This document shows positions 1-5,978 of a DNA stretch of 11,401 bases, one piece after another. A program made the translations under genes and the position numbers. The stretch is taken from assembly GCA_902783925.1 (NCBI GenBank), contig CACZSV010000064.1, forward strand, positions 1-11,401. The letters are read 5' to 3'. The notes under the pieces were generated by a model. The model ran no database searches, was not told the DNA's origin, and saw only the letters and a program-made list of their open reading frames with translations. Positions within the stretch are counted from its first letter, which is position 1, and the number at the start of each line of letters is the position of its first letter. The stretch is from an uncultured Coriobacteriaceae bacterium. GTDB taxonomy: Bacteria > Actinomycetota > Coriobacteriia > Coriobacteriales > QAMH01.

Positions 1-9
1 CAACCAGCG

Positions 10-269
10 CACCTTCTCCCATGGAGGCAAAAGGTGTACGACTTGGGTTCTGAAATCCGTGCACCTTCGGCCGGAACGACAGAAGGTGCACGGCTCAGAT
101 AGAGAAGCTTGTACACCTTCGGCCGAAACCCCAAAAGGTGAACGGCCCGGGAGCTGGAATCCATACACCTTCGGCCGAGACAACAAAAGGTGCACGGCCC
201 GGGAGCTGGAATCCATACACCTTTTGCCGAAACCCCAAAAGGTGCACGACCGAGCAGGGACGCGGTCCC
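10..269. repeat. Five-unit 52-bp tandem repeat with internal hairpins
   Basis: CACCTT recurs at 10, 62, 114, 166 and 218, an exact 52-bp period. Each copy is followed 15 bases later by AAGGTG, so each unit has a 27-base imperfect palindrome and a 25-base linker. The linkers after units 3 and 4 are almost identical; those after units 1 and 2 differ. Unit 2 forms a perfect 12-bp stem (57-68 with 82-93) with a 13-base loop. Unit 5 forms a 9-bp core (CACCTTTTG/CAAAAGGTG), which extends to 13 bp with two G-U pairs if transcribed on the minus strand. The period is not a multiple of three, so the array is unlikely to be coding. It lies just downstream of the minus-strand protease gene. The function is not recognised; a structured 3' region or an intergenic repeat family are possibilities. 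Confidence 0.85.
257..269. other. Small perfect hairpin GGGAC-GCG-GTCCC
   Basis: A 5-bp perfect inverted repeat with a 3-base loop sits in the divergent tail of the last 52-bp unit. It has no T tract on either side. It may simply be part of the structured region between the repeat array and the 293-321 hairpin. Confidence 0.3.
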
Positions 270-292
270 GCCCAGCGTTCGGTGCATATGCA

Positions 293-321
293 ACGAGGCG
301 GGGCAATGAACCCCGCCTCGT
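293..321 (-). terminator. Probable terminator hairpin of the protease gene
   Basis: ACGAGGCGGGG (293-303) and CCCCGCCTCGT (311-321) form a perfect 11-bp GC-rich stem with a 7-base loop. It begins 30 bases after the stop codon of the minus-strand protease gene (stop at 351-353), which is a typical terminator position. The U tract on the minus strand is weak (TTGCAT), so termination may be inefficient, factor-assisted, or helped by the repeat hairpins further downstream. On the plus strand the stem is followed by CTTGTGAAAT, also a poor tract. Confidence 0.55.
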
Positions 322-353
322 CTTGTGAAATCTGATTTCTCAACTAAGCCTTA

Positions 354-755
354 GCTAGTCGTCAGTCCGTACCAGGCGAAGCCTTCGTCATTCCAACCGA
401 GGCTGATTAGATTCTTATGCTCGGCCTCGTCTGCCGTGTAGTTATGGTTGTTCGCGAATGCGTTGGGGTTGTATTCGCGGTACAGCGGAACTGCCTTGTC
501 GTCATCGGAATACCAACCGATACCCTCGTCGTTCCAACCGGCCGCGATGAGCGCATCCTTTTCGCTAGCATCCATTGTGTAGTGGTGCTCGCCGCCGTTG
601 GCGTTGTAGAGGCGAAACACGGGGTTGTCGCTCATAGCTGGTGCCGTCCATCCCTCGCCTTCGAATTTCCAGCCAAGGTCAACGAGCATGTCGCGCTCAC
701 TATCATTCGCGGTGTAGAAATGCTCGCCGCTATTGGGGTTATAGAGACGGTGCAT
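354..755 (-). repeat. Three DUF5648-type repeats at protease C terminus
   Basis: The C-terminal 134 residues contain three copies of an approximately 45-residue unit. They open with HRLYNPNSGEHFYT, FRLYNANGGEHHYT and YREYNPNAFANNHNYT, and each closes with a LGW/AGW...EG.GWY-like segment. This pattern matches the DUF5648 family, which is common at the ends of secreted Gram-positive proteins. A carbohydrate- or surface-binding role is plausible but unproven. The repeats lie wholly in the downstream reading frame, so the frame change decides whether they are made attached to the catalytic part. Confidence 0.75.
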
Positions 756-2063
756 TGGCTTGTCGGCATCCTCATCAGAAATCGGCACGGCGTAGGCCTT
801 GATGCTGAAGTTGTCAACGGGGTAGACATCCGTGTACTTTTTCGTCTCGCCATTAATTGTGGTTGTCTGCTTGTCGACGTATCCTTTCCAGTCCTCCCAT
901 TTGCTATTGCTATATAGGAAGCTCTCGCCTTCGTTGATGACGGCTGTGCTATACACCTTGAGACCGTGTGTCTTTGCCAGGCTTTTATCCACGCCCTGAT
1001 TTGCCGATGCGGTGTACATACGCTTGCCGCTACTGTCCACGGTGGATGCGGTGGACACGATCGAGAAGCGCTGTCCTTTCCTGAACGTCACCTTCCGGTC
1101 AAGGTCGAGGCGGTGGAATCCGCCTAGTTGGAAGTTTTCTGACGTGCGATAGAGAAGCTTTCCGTCAGTCGGATCCTTCGCATTGTCATTGAGCAGGTAT
1201 ACAGCGAAGGTCACACGCATGTTCTTTTCGGAAGTGCGCGTGGAGACGCTCTTGAGTTCGACCGGCTCTTCTACGGTAAAGACGTTCGCGGAACTTGTAA
1301 CGTCATCAGTTGGGGCTGTCTTGAAAAAGCCAGCCACGGCAGGCATGTAGTCGTGCTGGATGGTATAGAAGCCCGAGCTCATGAGATTGGCGGTGAAGCT
1401 CATTGTCTCGATTGAGGTGAGCGTTTTGTCATAGTACGAAATGTAGAAGTAGCCCGTTGCCTTGCCACTTTCGTCCTTAATGCCGAAAGTGCCTTTGTTA
1501 ACCGCATTGCCAAGGTCGTCGACACGGTCGCCATCGGTCTGTGAGCCCCAGCTGTTCTTGACGATCCAGGCACCTTTGCCGGGAGGCGTGGTTTTTTCGC
1601 TGAGCTCGTGATCGACTTGTCCATCTGCGCCTTTAATCTCGTGTGTGAAGTTCTCTGCGGCGTAGTTGTCGTCGTATCCGACGATGCAGACGGAGTGGTT
1701 GATCTTCGCATTCTCGAAGGTGTATTGGGCGAAACTAGTACCCTTCTCTTCGCTTGTATTGGTATATTTTCCGTTTTGGTCGGCGGCGTAAATAACCGAG
1801 ACCCCGTGCCCGTTCAAAAGCTCTTGCTTTATATCCGTGCTACATTCTGGATTAAGTTGTGTTTTTTCCGCATCAGCCCAATACTCGGGTAGTACGTTGC
1901 CGTCTTTCAGGACTACGCCACCCGAGAGCAGACGGTTGGGATGCCCGTTTTCGTTTTCCTCGGGAATCGACCAATCATCGTGGTCCGAATAGGTCGGTGT
2001 CTTGGTAGCATTAACGCGCAAGATATCGGCAACTCCGTCGATTTCTTCCTCCCTCGTCCTTTC

Positions 2064-2075
2064 AGGGGGCCCGCC
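2064..2075 (-). other. Frame-change site at GGGCCCC heptamer
   Basis: The N-terminal protease frame reads ...ARK-M-A-G-P at this point. The frame that carries the rest of the family-like protein runs ...P-E-R-T-R-E-E-E-I-D-G-V. The two join exactly at G-GGC-CCC-CT (minus strand, about 2072 to 2065). Adding one C to the five-C run restores the frame. The sequence also fits the X-XXY-YYZ pattern of a -1 slippery site, and a slip there would give the same join. In the second frame there is a TGA a short way upstream, so the crossover must lie close by. Homopolymer deletion, phase variation, programmed slippage and sequencing error cannot be separated from the sequence alone. Confidence 0.7.
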
Positions 2076-2722
2076 ATCTTTCTTGCGATGAATTGTTCGG
2101 CCGCTTCTTCAGACCCTAGTTCGCGGATCAGCTGGGTCATGACGGCTTCCTCAGGATGCGCGTTGATGTAGTCCAGGGCTAGCATGGCATCTTTACCTCT
2201 GTAGGGGAAGACTTCCTCGGATATGGGGCCGACTCCCTGCGAGAAGAGCGAGGAGACATATATCGGTGCGCCACCTGCGTCAAGCGCAGCGTTAGGAGAT
2301 GTGTCGAACGTGCTGACGTCCTCGCCCGCCTGATTGGGGTTGATCTTTGCCGTCACGGGGTGAAGCGCGAAGTAGGCAAGATGCCTCTCGGAAAGGTCGA
2401 GCTTGGAATCCCTGTATGTGCTTCCATATGCCGAGAGAAGCGAGCTCTCGGTCGCCGCGATGGCGCCAAACGCCCAGCAGCTCTGGAAGGGATTTTGCAA
2501 CTTGACGGGGGTGACCAGCCCGTCATCGCGCAGGTCGTATGTTTCCGGAAGTTCAGCTTGCGCAGATAGCGCGTTCGAGTTCTGCCCGTCGTCCTGGGCC
2601 CACACAGGCACGTTCGGGACTTCATCTGCATATGCAAATGCAGGCGCGACCATGAACGAAAACACCATGGACGCAGAAATGATTGGCGCGGCAATGCGCC
2701 TCAAGAGCTTCGAGTGATTATC

Positions 2723-2740
2723 CTACATTCGGACCTCCCC
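2723..2740 (-). promoter_or_regulatory. Strong Shine-Dalgarno and ATG followed at once by TAG
   Basis: On the minus strand GGGGAGGTCC (2740-2731) stands 4-5 bases before ATG (2728-2726), the best start context upstream of the protease. The next codon is TAG (2725-2723). The frame then continues open through eight codons into the TTG at 2704 and the signal peptide. The TTG has no good Shine-Dalgarno sequence of its own. This suggests a nonsense change in codon 2, or a minimal start-stop element from which ribosomes might reinitiate at the TTG. Confidence 0.65.
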
Positions 2741-2790
2741 CACATGGTTCTCTTTCACTGAGAATTGCCAATGAGAACATGCTAAAAAAA

Positions 2791-2819
2791 ATAAGTCATT
2801 GGATTTGCACAAGTGTCAA
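2791..2819 (-). promoter_or_regulatory. Possible protease promoter with consensus -35
   Basis: A perfect TTGACA lies on the minus strand at 2819-2814. With a 17-base spacer the -10 position is ACTTAT (2796-2791), which is a weak match; an adjacent TTATTTT run gives alternatives. The region is A/T-rich, including an eight-T run on the minus strand, and lies about 65-90 bases upstream of the protease ATG. The -35 is convincing, the -10 is not. Confidence 0.4.
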
Positions 2820-2935
2820 ATTTTCCAAGCATATTTGAATAATGGCATTCGTACAGAGGCTCTCTCGCGTTACGCATGCTCACATGTTGCATTCCCGCAG
2901 GCAAAACTGCGATCGACCTTTTGCGCGCTGCATTC

Positions 2936-2964
2936 TTGTAAGCTCGTCGCAAACGTGCAATAGT
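2936..2964 (+). promoter_or_regulatory. Possible pyr operon promoter
   Basis: TTGTAA (2936-2941) and AATAGT (2959-2964) are separated by 17 bases, each a 4/6 match to the sigma-70-type consensus. Transcription would begin near 2971 and give a leader of about 60 bases holding the PyrR-binding hairpin. A CGTGCA direct repeat (2954-2959 and 2971-2976) brackets the -10. TACAAA at 2964-2969 is an alternative -10. The assignment is tentative. Confidence 0.35.
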
Positions 2965-2985
2965 ACAAATCGTGCACTTCTAATG

Positions 2986-3020
2986 TCCTTTAAGTAACGG
3001 TCCTGCGAGGCCGAAAAGGA
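2986..3020 (+). promoter_or_regulatory. PyrR-binding RNA loop masking the pyrR ribosome binding site
   Basis: The leader contains TCCTGCGAGG (3001-3010), an exact match to the PyrR recognition core UCCNGNGAGG. It folds as in known binding loops: CGG (2998-3000) with CCG (3011-3013), a bulged U, CC/GG, and a UGCGA terminal loop. A second, lower stem pairs TCCTTT (2986-2991) with AAAGGA (3015-3020), across an internal bulge, and takes in the AAGGA Shine-Dalgarno sequence of pyrR. No separate terminator/antiterminator is seen before the start codon. From PyrR biology, UMP/UTP-bound PyrR would stabilise this hairpin and block translation, as described for mycobacteria; PRPP would oppose it. Confidence 0.82.
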
Positions 3021-3033
3021 AGTAGGTGAATAC

Positions 3034-3654
3034 ATGTCAGCACAGACTAAGACGGTGGTCATGGATACGTCCGCCGTCGACAGATCGCTCACGCGCATCG
3101 CGCACGAAATCCTCGAATCGAATAATGGAGCGCAGAATATCGCGCTTGTGGGCATTGTCACGCGAGGAGATCTTCTCGCAGCCACGCTTGCGCGCCGTAT
3201 CGAGCAGATCGAGAACGTTTCGGTGCCCGTGGGAAGGCTCGACATCAGTTTCTATCGAGACGATATCGAGCGTTTCATCGCACCGGTCGTGCATACGACC
3301 GACATCCCTTTTGCGCTCGAGGGCAAGACAATCGTGCTCGTTGACGATGTGCTCTACACGGGTCGTACCATACGTGCGGCCATGGATGCGCTCATGGACT
3401 ACGGCCGACCAAGTCGCATCCAGCTTGCGGTGCTTGTCGACCGTGGACACCGCGAGTTGCCCATTCGAGCGGATTTCGTTGGCAAGAACGTCCCGAGCAG
3501 CTCGGACGAGTCCGTCCGCTTCTTCTCGGAGGCGGTCGATGGCCATACGAGCGTGGAGATTCTCGAAACGGATGGCCACGTGGGCTCCGCTCCCGTCGAA
3601 AGCACTGGATCGCTTACCCAAGCGTTCAACAAGGTCCTCGGGGGTGATGAGTAG
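3034..3654 (+). CDS. pyrR: Bifunctional PyrR: pyr operon RNA-binding regulator / uracil phosphoribosyltransferase
   Basis: The 206-residue protein matches PyrR closely. It has an N-terminal SLTRIAHEILE helix (18-28), LVGIVTRG (38-45), ISFYRDD (71-77), the PRPP-binding motif TIVLVDDVLYTGRT (99-112), and LAVLVDRGHRELPIRADFVGKNVP (131-154), one of the most conserved PyrR stretches. It binds pyr leader RNA in response to UMP/UTP, and in many species it also converts uracil plus PRPP to UMP. It ends with about 25 residues beyond the usual ~180-residue length, of no recognised motif. ATG 3034 is preceded by AAGGAAG (3016-3022) and AGGTG, within or just after its own PyrR-binding hairpin, so it should be autoregulated. 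Its TAG is immediately followed by the pyrB ATG with no gap. A longer overlapping frame from 3026 lacks these motifs and is not real. Confidence 0.95.
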   Translation: MSAQTKTVVMDTSAVDRSLTRIAHEILESNNGAQNIALVGIVTRGDLLAATLARRIEQIENVSVPVGRLDISFYRDDIERFIAPVVHTTDIPFALEGKTIVLVDDVLYTGRTIRAAMDALMDYGRPSRIQLAVLVDRGHRELPIRADFVGKNVPSSSDESVRFFSEAVDGHTSVEILETDGHVGSAPVESTGSLTQAFNKVLGGDE

Positions 3655-4590
3655 ATGATCAAGCACAAGCATCTCATCGATATCGAGGATTATTCGAAAG
3701 AGGAGATTACCGAGATCCTCGATACAGCCAAGAGCTTCAAAGAGGTCAATGACCGTGCTATCAAAAAGCTTCCCACCTTGCGCGGCCGCACCATCATCAA
3801 TTTGTTCATGGAAGCATCGACGCGCACCCGCACGAGCTTCGAGATCGCCGGCAAGCGTCTTTCCGGCGACGTCATCAATTTTTCCGCATCGAGTTCATCG
3901 ACGAGCAAGGGCGAGACACTGGCAGACACGGCAGAGACGCTCGATGCCATGAATTGCGACCTTGTCGTTGTCCGCAGCAAGCAGGAAGGCGCTCCGCGTC
4001 TGCTCGCCCGGCATATGAAGGCGCATGTCGTGAACGGTGGCGATGGCAAGCACCAGCATCCCACCCAGGCGCTGCTCGACGCCTTCACCATTCGCGAAAC
4101 GCTTGGGCGTATCGAAGGTCTCACCATCGGTATCGTCGGGGATATCGCGCACTCTCGTGTGGTCGGCTCGCTTGTCCGCCTGCTTAAGATCATGGGTGCA
4201 AGTCCCATAGTCATTGGGCCGCCGACGCTTATGCCCGCATGCCCCGAGCTGTTGGGAGCCCGCGTCTCGTATACGCTCGACGATGTGCTGCCAGAGCTCG
4301 ACATCGTCTACATGCTCCGCATTCAGCTCGAGCGTCTCGAGGCATCGCCTCTGCCGAGTTTAAGGGAGTACGCGATGCTTTACGGCATCAATACCAAACG
4401 CATGCGCTCGATGAAAGAGGACGCGATTATCATGCATCCAGGCCCCATAAACCGGGGCGTGGAGCTCACCGCCGAAGCGGCGGATTCCGATCGAGCGGTG
4501 ATTTTGGACCAGGTCAATTCTGGCGTGGCTGTTCGCATGGCAGTCATGTATCTGCTTTTGGGAGGTGAGGGTAGTGGCGTTGCTTCTTAA
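3655..4590 (+). CDS. pyrB: Aspartate carbamoyltransferase catalytic subunit
   Basis: PyrB joins carbamoyl phosphate and L-aspartate to give N-carbamoyl-aspartate, the committed step of pyrimidine synthesis in the cytoplasm. The 311-residue length is standard. Visible signatures are the carbamoyl-phosphate loop FMEASTRTRTSFE (51-63, STRTR at 55-59), the loop SSTSKGE (81-87) with Lys85 that reaches a neighbouring active site in the trimer, HPTQALLDAFT (135-145), and HPGPINRGVEL (261-271). No pyrI regulatory gene is adjacent, so the simple trimeric class regulated at expression level is likely. The start ATG touches the pyrR stop, with GGGGGTG about 10 bases upstream, which suggests translational coupling. 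The 3' end overlaps the chosen pyrC start by 17 bases. Confidence 0.96.
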   Translation: MIKHKHLIDIEDYSKEEITEILDTAKSFKEVNDRAIKKLPTLRGRTIINLFMEASTRTRTSFEIAGKRLSGDVINFSASSSSTSKGETLADTAETLDAMNCDLVVVRSKQEGAPRLLARHMKAHVVNGGDGKHQHPTQALLDAFTIRETLGRIEGLTIGIVGDIAHSRVVGSLVRLLKIMGASPIVIGPPTLMPACPELLGARVSYTLDDVLPELDIVYMLRIQLERLEASPLPSLREYAMLYGINTKRMRSMKEDAIIMHPGPINRGVELTAEAADSDRAVILDQVNSGVAVRMAVMYLLLGGEGSGVAS

Positions 4591-5878
4591 GGGAGCGCAC
4601 GTCGTCGACCCGATCGTGGGTATCGATGAGATTTGCGACATCCTCGTGCGCGACGGACGCGTGGTTGAAGTGGGTAATGCTATTGATTTGCCCGAAAAGC
4701 TTCTTGTGAAGGATTGCTCGGGCAAATACCTTATACCCGGCATGGTCGATGTCCACGTGCATTTTCGTGACCCAGGCCAAGAATACAAAGAAGACATTGT
4801 TTCCGGCATGCGCGCAGCAGCGCACGGTGGCTTTACGGGTGTCGTTCCCATGGCGAACACCAAGCCCGTCATAGATGACGGTGCCATGATCGAGTACGTG
4901 CTCGAGAAGTGCGCGTACGAACCGGGCAGGACGCGCGTGTATCCGCTCGGTGCGTGCACGAAGGGCCTCAAGGGTACCCAGCTTGCCGAAATGGGAGATA
5001 TGGTCGCTGCGGGCGCCGTTGCTTTTTCCGATGATGGGCGCGGCATCCAGGATGGCGGCATGATGCGGCGTGTCATGGATTACGCCAAGATGTTCGGCAA
5101 ACCCGTGATGAGCCACTGCCAGATGGAGGATATCGTCGGTCCCGGCGTCGTCAACGAAGGCGTCGTGTCCACCCGTCTTGGTCTTGCGGGATGGCCAGCT
5201 GTAGGCGAAGAGGTGCAGATTGCGCGTGACATCGAGCTTGCGCGTCTTACTGGGTGTCACATTCATATCCAACACCTCACGACGGCGCATGCGGTCGAGA
5301 TCGTTTCACAGGCAAAGGAAGAGGGCGTTCCTGTCACCTGCGAGGTAACGCCGCATCATTTGTTCCTGAGCGAAGACGATATCGATAAGGAGACCTACGA
5401 CACAAGCCTCAAGATGAATCCACCGCTGCGCACAAAGGCGGATACCCTTGCATTGCAAGAGGCGCTCGTAGACGGACGCATCGACATGGTTGCAACAGAT
5501 CATGCTCCCCATGCTGCCCATGAGAAAGCCCTCGAGTTCAACCTCGCGCCGTTTGGCACCACTGGCCTCGAGACCGCTTTGGGTCTCTTGCTCACCAAGC
5601 TTGTTTTGCCGGGCAAGATGAGCTGGCAGCGCCTCGTCGAGGTGACCTCCATCAAGCCTCGTGAACTTATCGGCGCCGGACTGGCACGTATCGAGCCAGG
5701 TGGGCTTGCCGATTACACGGTAATTGACCCGCGTATCGAGTGGGAAGTGCGCGAGGAAGAATTCGAATCCAAATCGCACAATTGCGCCTTTACGGGATAC
5801 AAGCTCACGGGGCGCGCAACGGATGTCTTTACCGAAGGATATGCGAGCATGGAAGACGGCAAGGTGCTGTTTTCGTAG
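4574..5878 (+). CDS. pyrC: Dihydroorotase, class I
   Basis: PyrC cyclises N-carbamoyl-aspartate to dihydroorotate. The 434-residue protein is an amidohydrolase-fold zinc enzyme of the long class I type. Expected metal ligands are all present: His61 and His63 (VDVHVHFRDPGQ), Asp153 (AFSDDG), His181 (MSHCQ), His234 (HIQHL) and Asp309 (ATDHAPH). MANTKP (93-98) contributes to substrate binding. Asp153, rather than a carboxylated lysine, bridges the metals as in Bacillus-type class I enzymes. GTG 4574 is preferred because GGAGGT (4561-4566) lies 7 bases upstream and the protein then begins MALLLKGAHVVDP, like its homologues. The in-frame GTG at 4565 would sit inside that Shine-Dalgarno sequence. 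The gene overlaps pyrB by 17 bases. About 100 bases with a palindrome separate it from pyrK. Confidence 0.95.
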   Translation: MALLLKGAHVVDPIVGIDEICDILVRDGRVVEVGNAIDLPEKLLVKDCSGKYLIPGMVDVHVHFRDPGQEYKEDIVSGMRAAAHGGFTGVVPMANTKPVIDDGAMIEYVLEKCAYEPGRTRVYPLGACTKGLKGTQLAEMGDMVAAGAVAFSDDGRGIQDGGMMRRVMDYAKMFGKPVMSHCQMEDIVGPGVVNEGVVSTRLGLAGWPAVGEEVQIARDIELARLTGCHIHIQHLTTAHAVEIVSQAKEEGVPVTCEVTPHHLFLSEDDIDKETYDTSLKMNPPLRTKADTLALQEALVDGRIDMVATDHAPHAAHEKALEFNLAPFGTTGLETALGLLLTKLVLPGKMSWQRLVEVTSIKPRELIGAGLARIEPGGLADYTVIDPRIEWEVREEEFESKSHNCAFTGYKLTGRATDVFTEGYASMEDGKVLFS

Positions 5879-5888
5879 CTATTTTTGT

Positions 5889-5908
5889 AGGGGCGGGCTT
5901 TAGCCCGC
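5889..5908. repeat. REP-like palindrome between pyrC and pyrK
   Basis: AGGGGCGGGCTTTAGCCCGC holds a near-perfect 16-base palindrome (GCGGGCT/AGCCCGC, 5893-5908) preceded by TTTTTGTAGGG. GTAGGGGCGGG-type palindromes recur as dispersed intergenic repeats in many bacterial genomes, so a REP-like element is a reasonable reading. There is no T tract after the stem on the plus strand, so it is a poor terminator for pyrC; it might still protect the upstream mRNA end or modulate operon polarity. Confidence 0.5.
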
Positions 5909-5978
5909 ACGATTGTGCGTTATGAATACGGCTTTCCCGCTGTAAATGGATTGTTTGTTGTGTTGTGAAGGGTTGTAT

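Larger units (their letters stand above)
351..2704 (-). pseudogene. Secreted C1A papain-like cysteine protease, lectin-like and DUF5648 regions, frame-disrupted
   Basis: This is a predicted secreted cysteine protease in two frames: an N-terminal part (2704 to about 2066, frame open to 1913) and a C-terminal part (about 2066 to 351). Joined by a -1 shift they give about 784 residues. From the TTG start at 2704 the protein has a basic signal peptide (MRRIAAPII..., cleavage near APAFA-YADE). Next comes a C1A core with oxyanion Gln70 and nucleophile Cys76 (QNPFQSCWAFG), His337 (INHSVCIVGYDD) and Asn384 (WIVKNSWGS). The middle, about residues 430-640, resembles the lectin-like region found after such proteases. 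The last 134 residues are three DUF5648-type repeats. All catalytic residues survive, but they are split by the frame change. The better start, ATG at 2728, is followed at once by TAG. It is either a recently decayed gene, a phase-variable or recoded one, or contains sequence errors. The substrate is unknown; extracellular or cell-surface action is expected. Confidence 0.8.

Noticed and set aside
10..269. CRISPR array (27-base repeat, 25-base spacer pattern)
   Set aside because: The palindromic parts differ between units, the linkers after units 3 and 4 are nearly identical, and no cas gene is near. It is a plain tandem repeat.
59..343. Small open frames across the repeat array on both strands
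   Set aside because: The 52-bp period shifts frame in each unit, the peptides are low-complexity products of the repeat, and no ribosome site is seen.
417..917. Plus-strand frame opposite the protease C terminus
   Set aside because: It is the complement of the DUF5648-encoding region, with no domain or ribosome site of its own.
4565..4573. Upstream GTG as pyrC start
   Set aside because: It overlaps the GGAGGTG ribosome site; the GTG at 4574 has proper spacing and a family-like N terminus.
4360..5290. Long minus-strand frames opposite pyrB and pyrC
   Set aside because: They mirror strongly conserved plus-strand genes, share no known motif, and result from G+C-rich codon bias.
5893..5908. 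Intrinsic terminator after pyrC
   Set aside because: No T tract follows the stem on the plus strand, and the operon clearly continues with pyrK and pyrD.
5946..5978. Upstream ATG as pyrK start
   Set aside because: No Shine-Dalgarno sequence; the cysteine-rich MDCLLCCEGLY leader is not family-like, and ATG 5979 has GAAGGG at good spacing.
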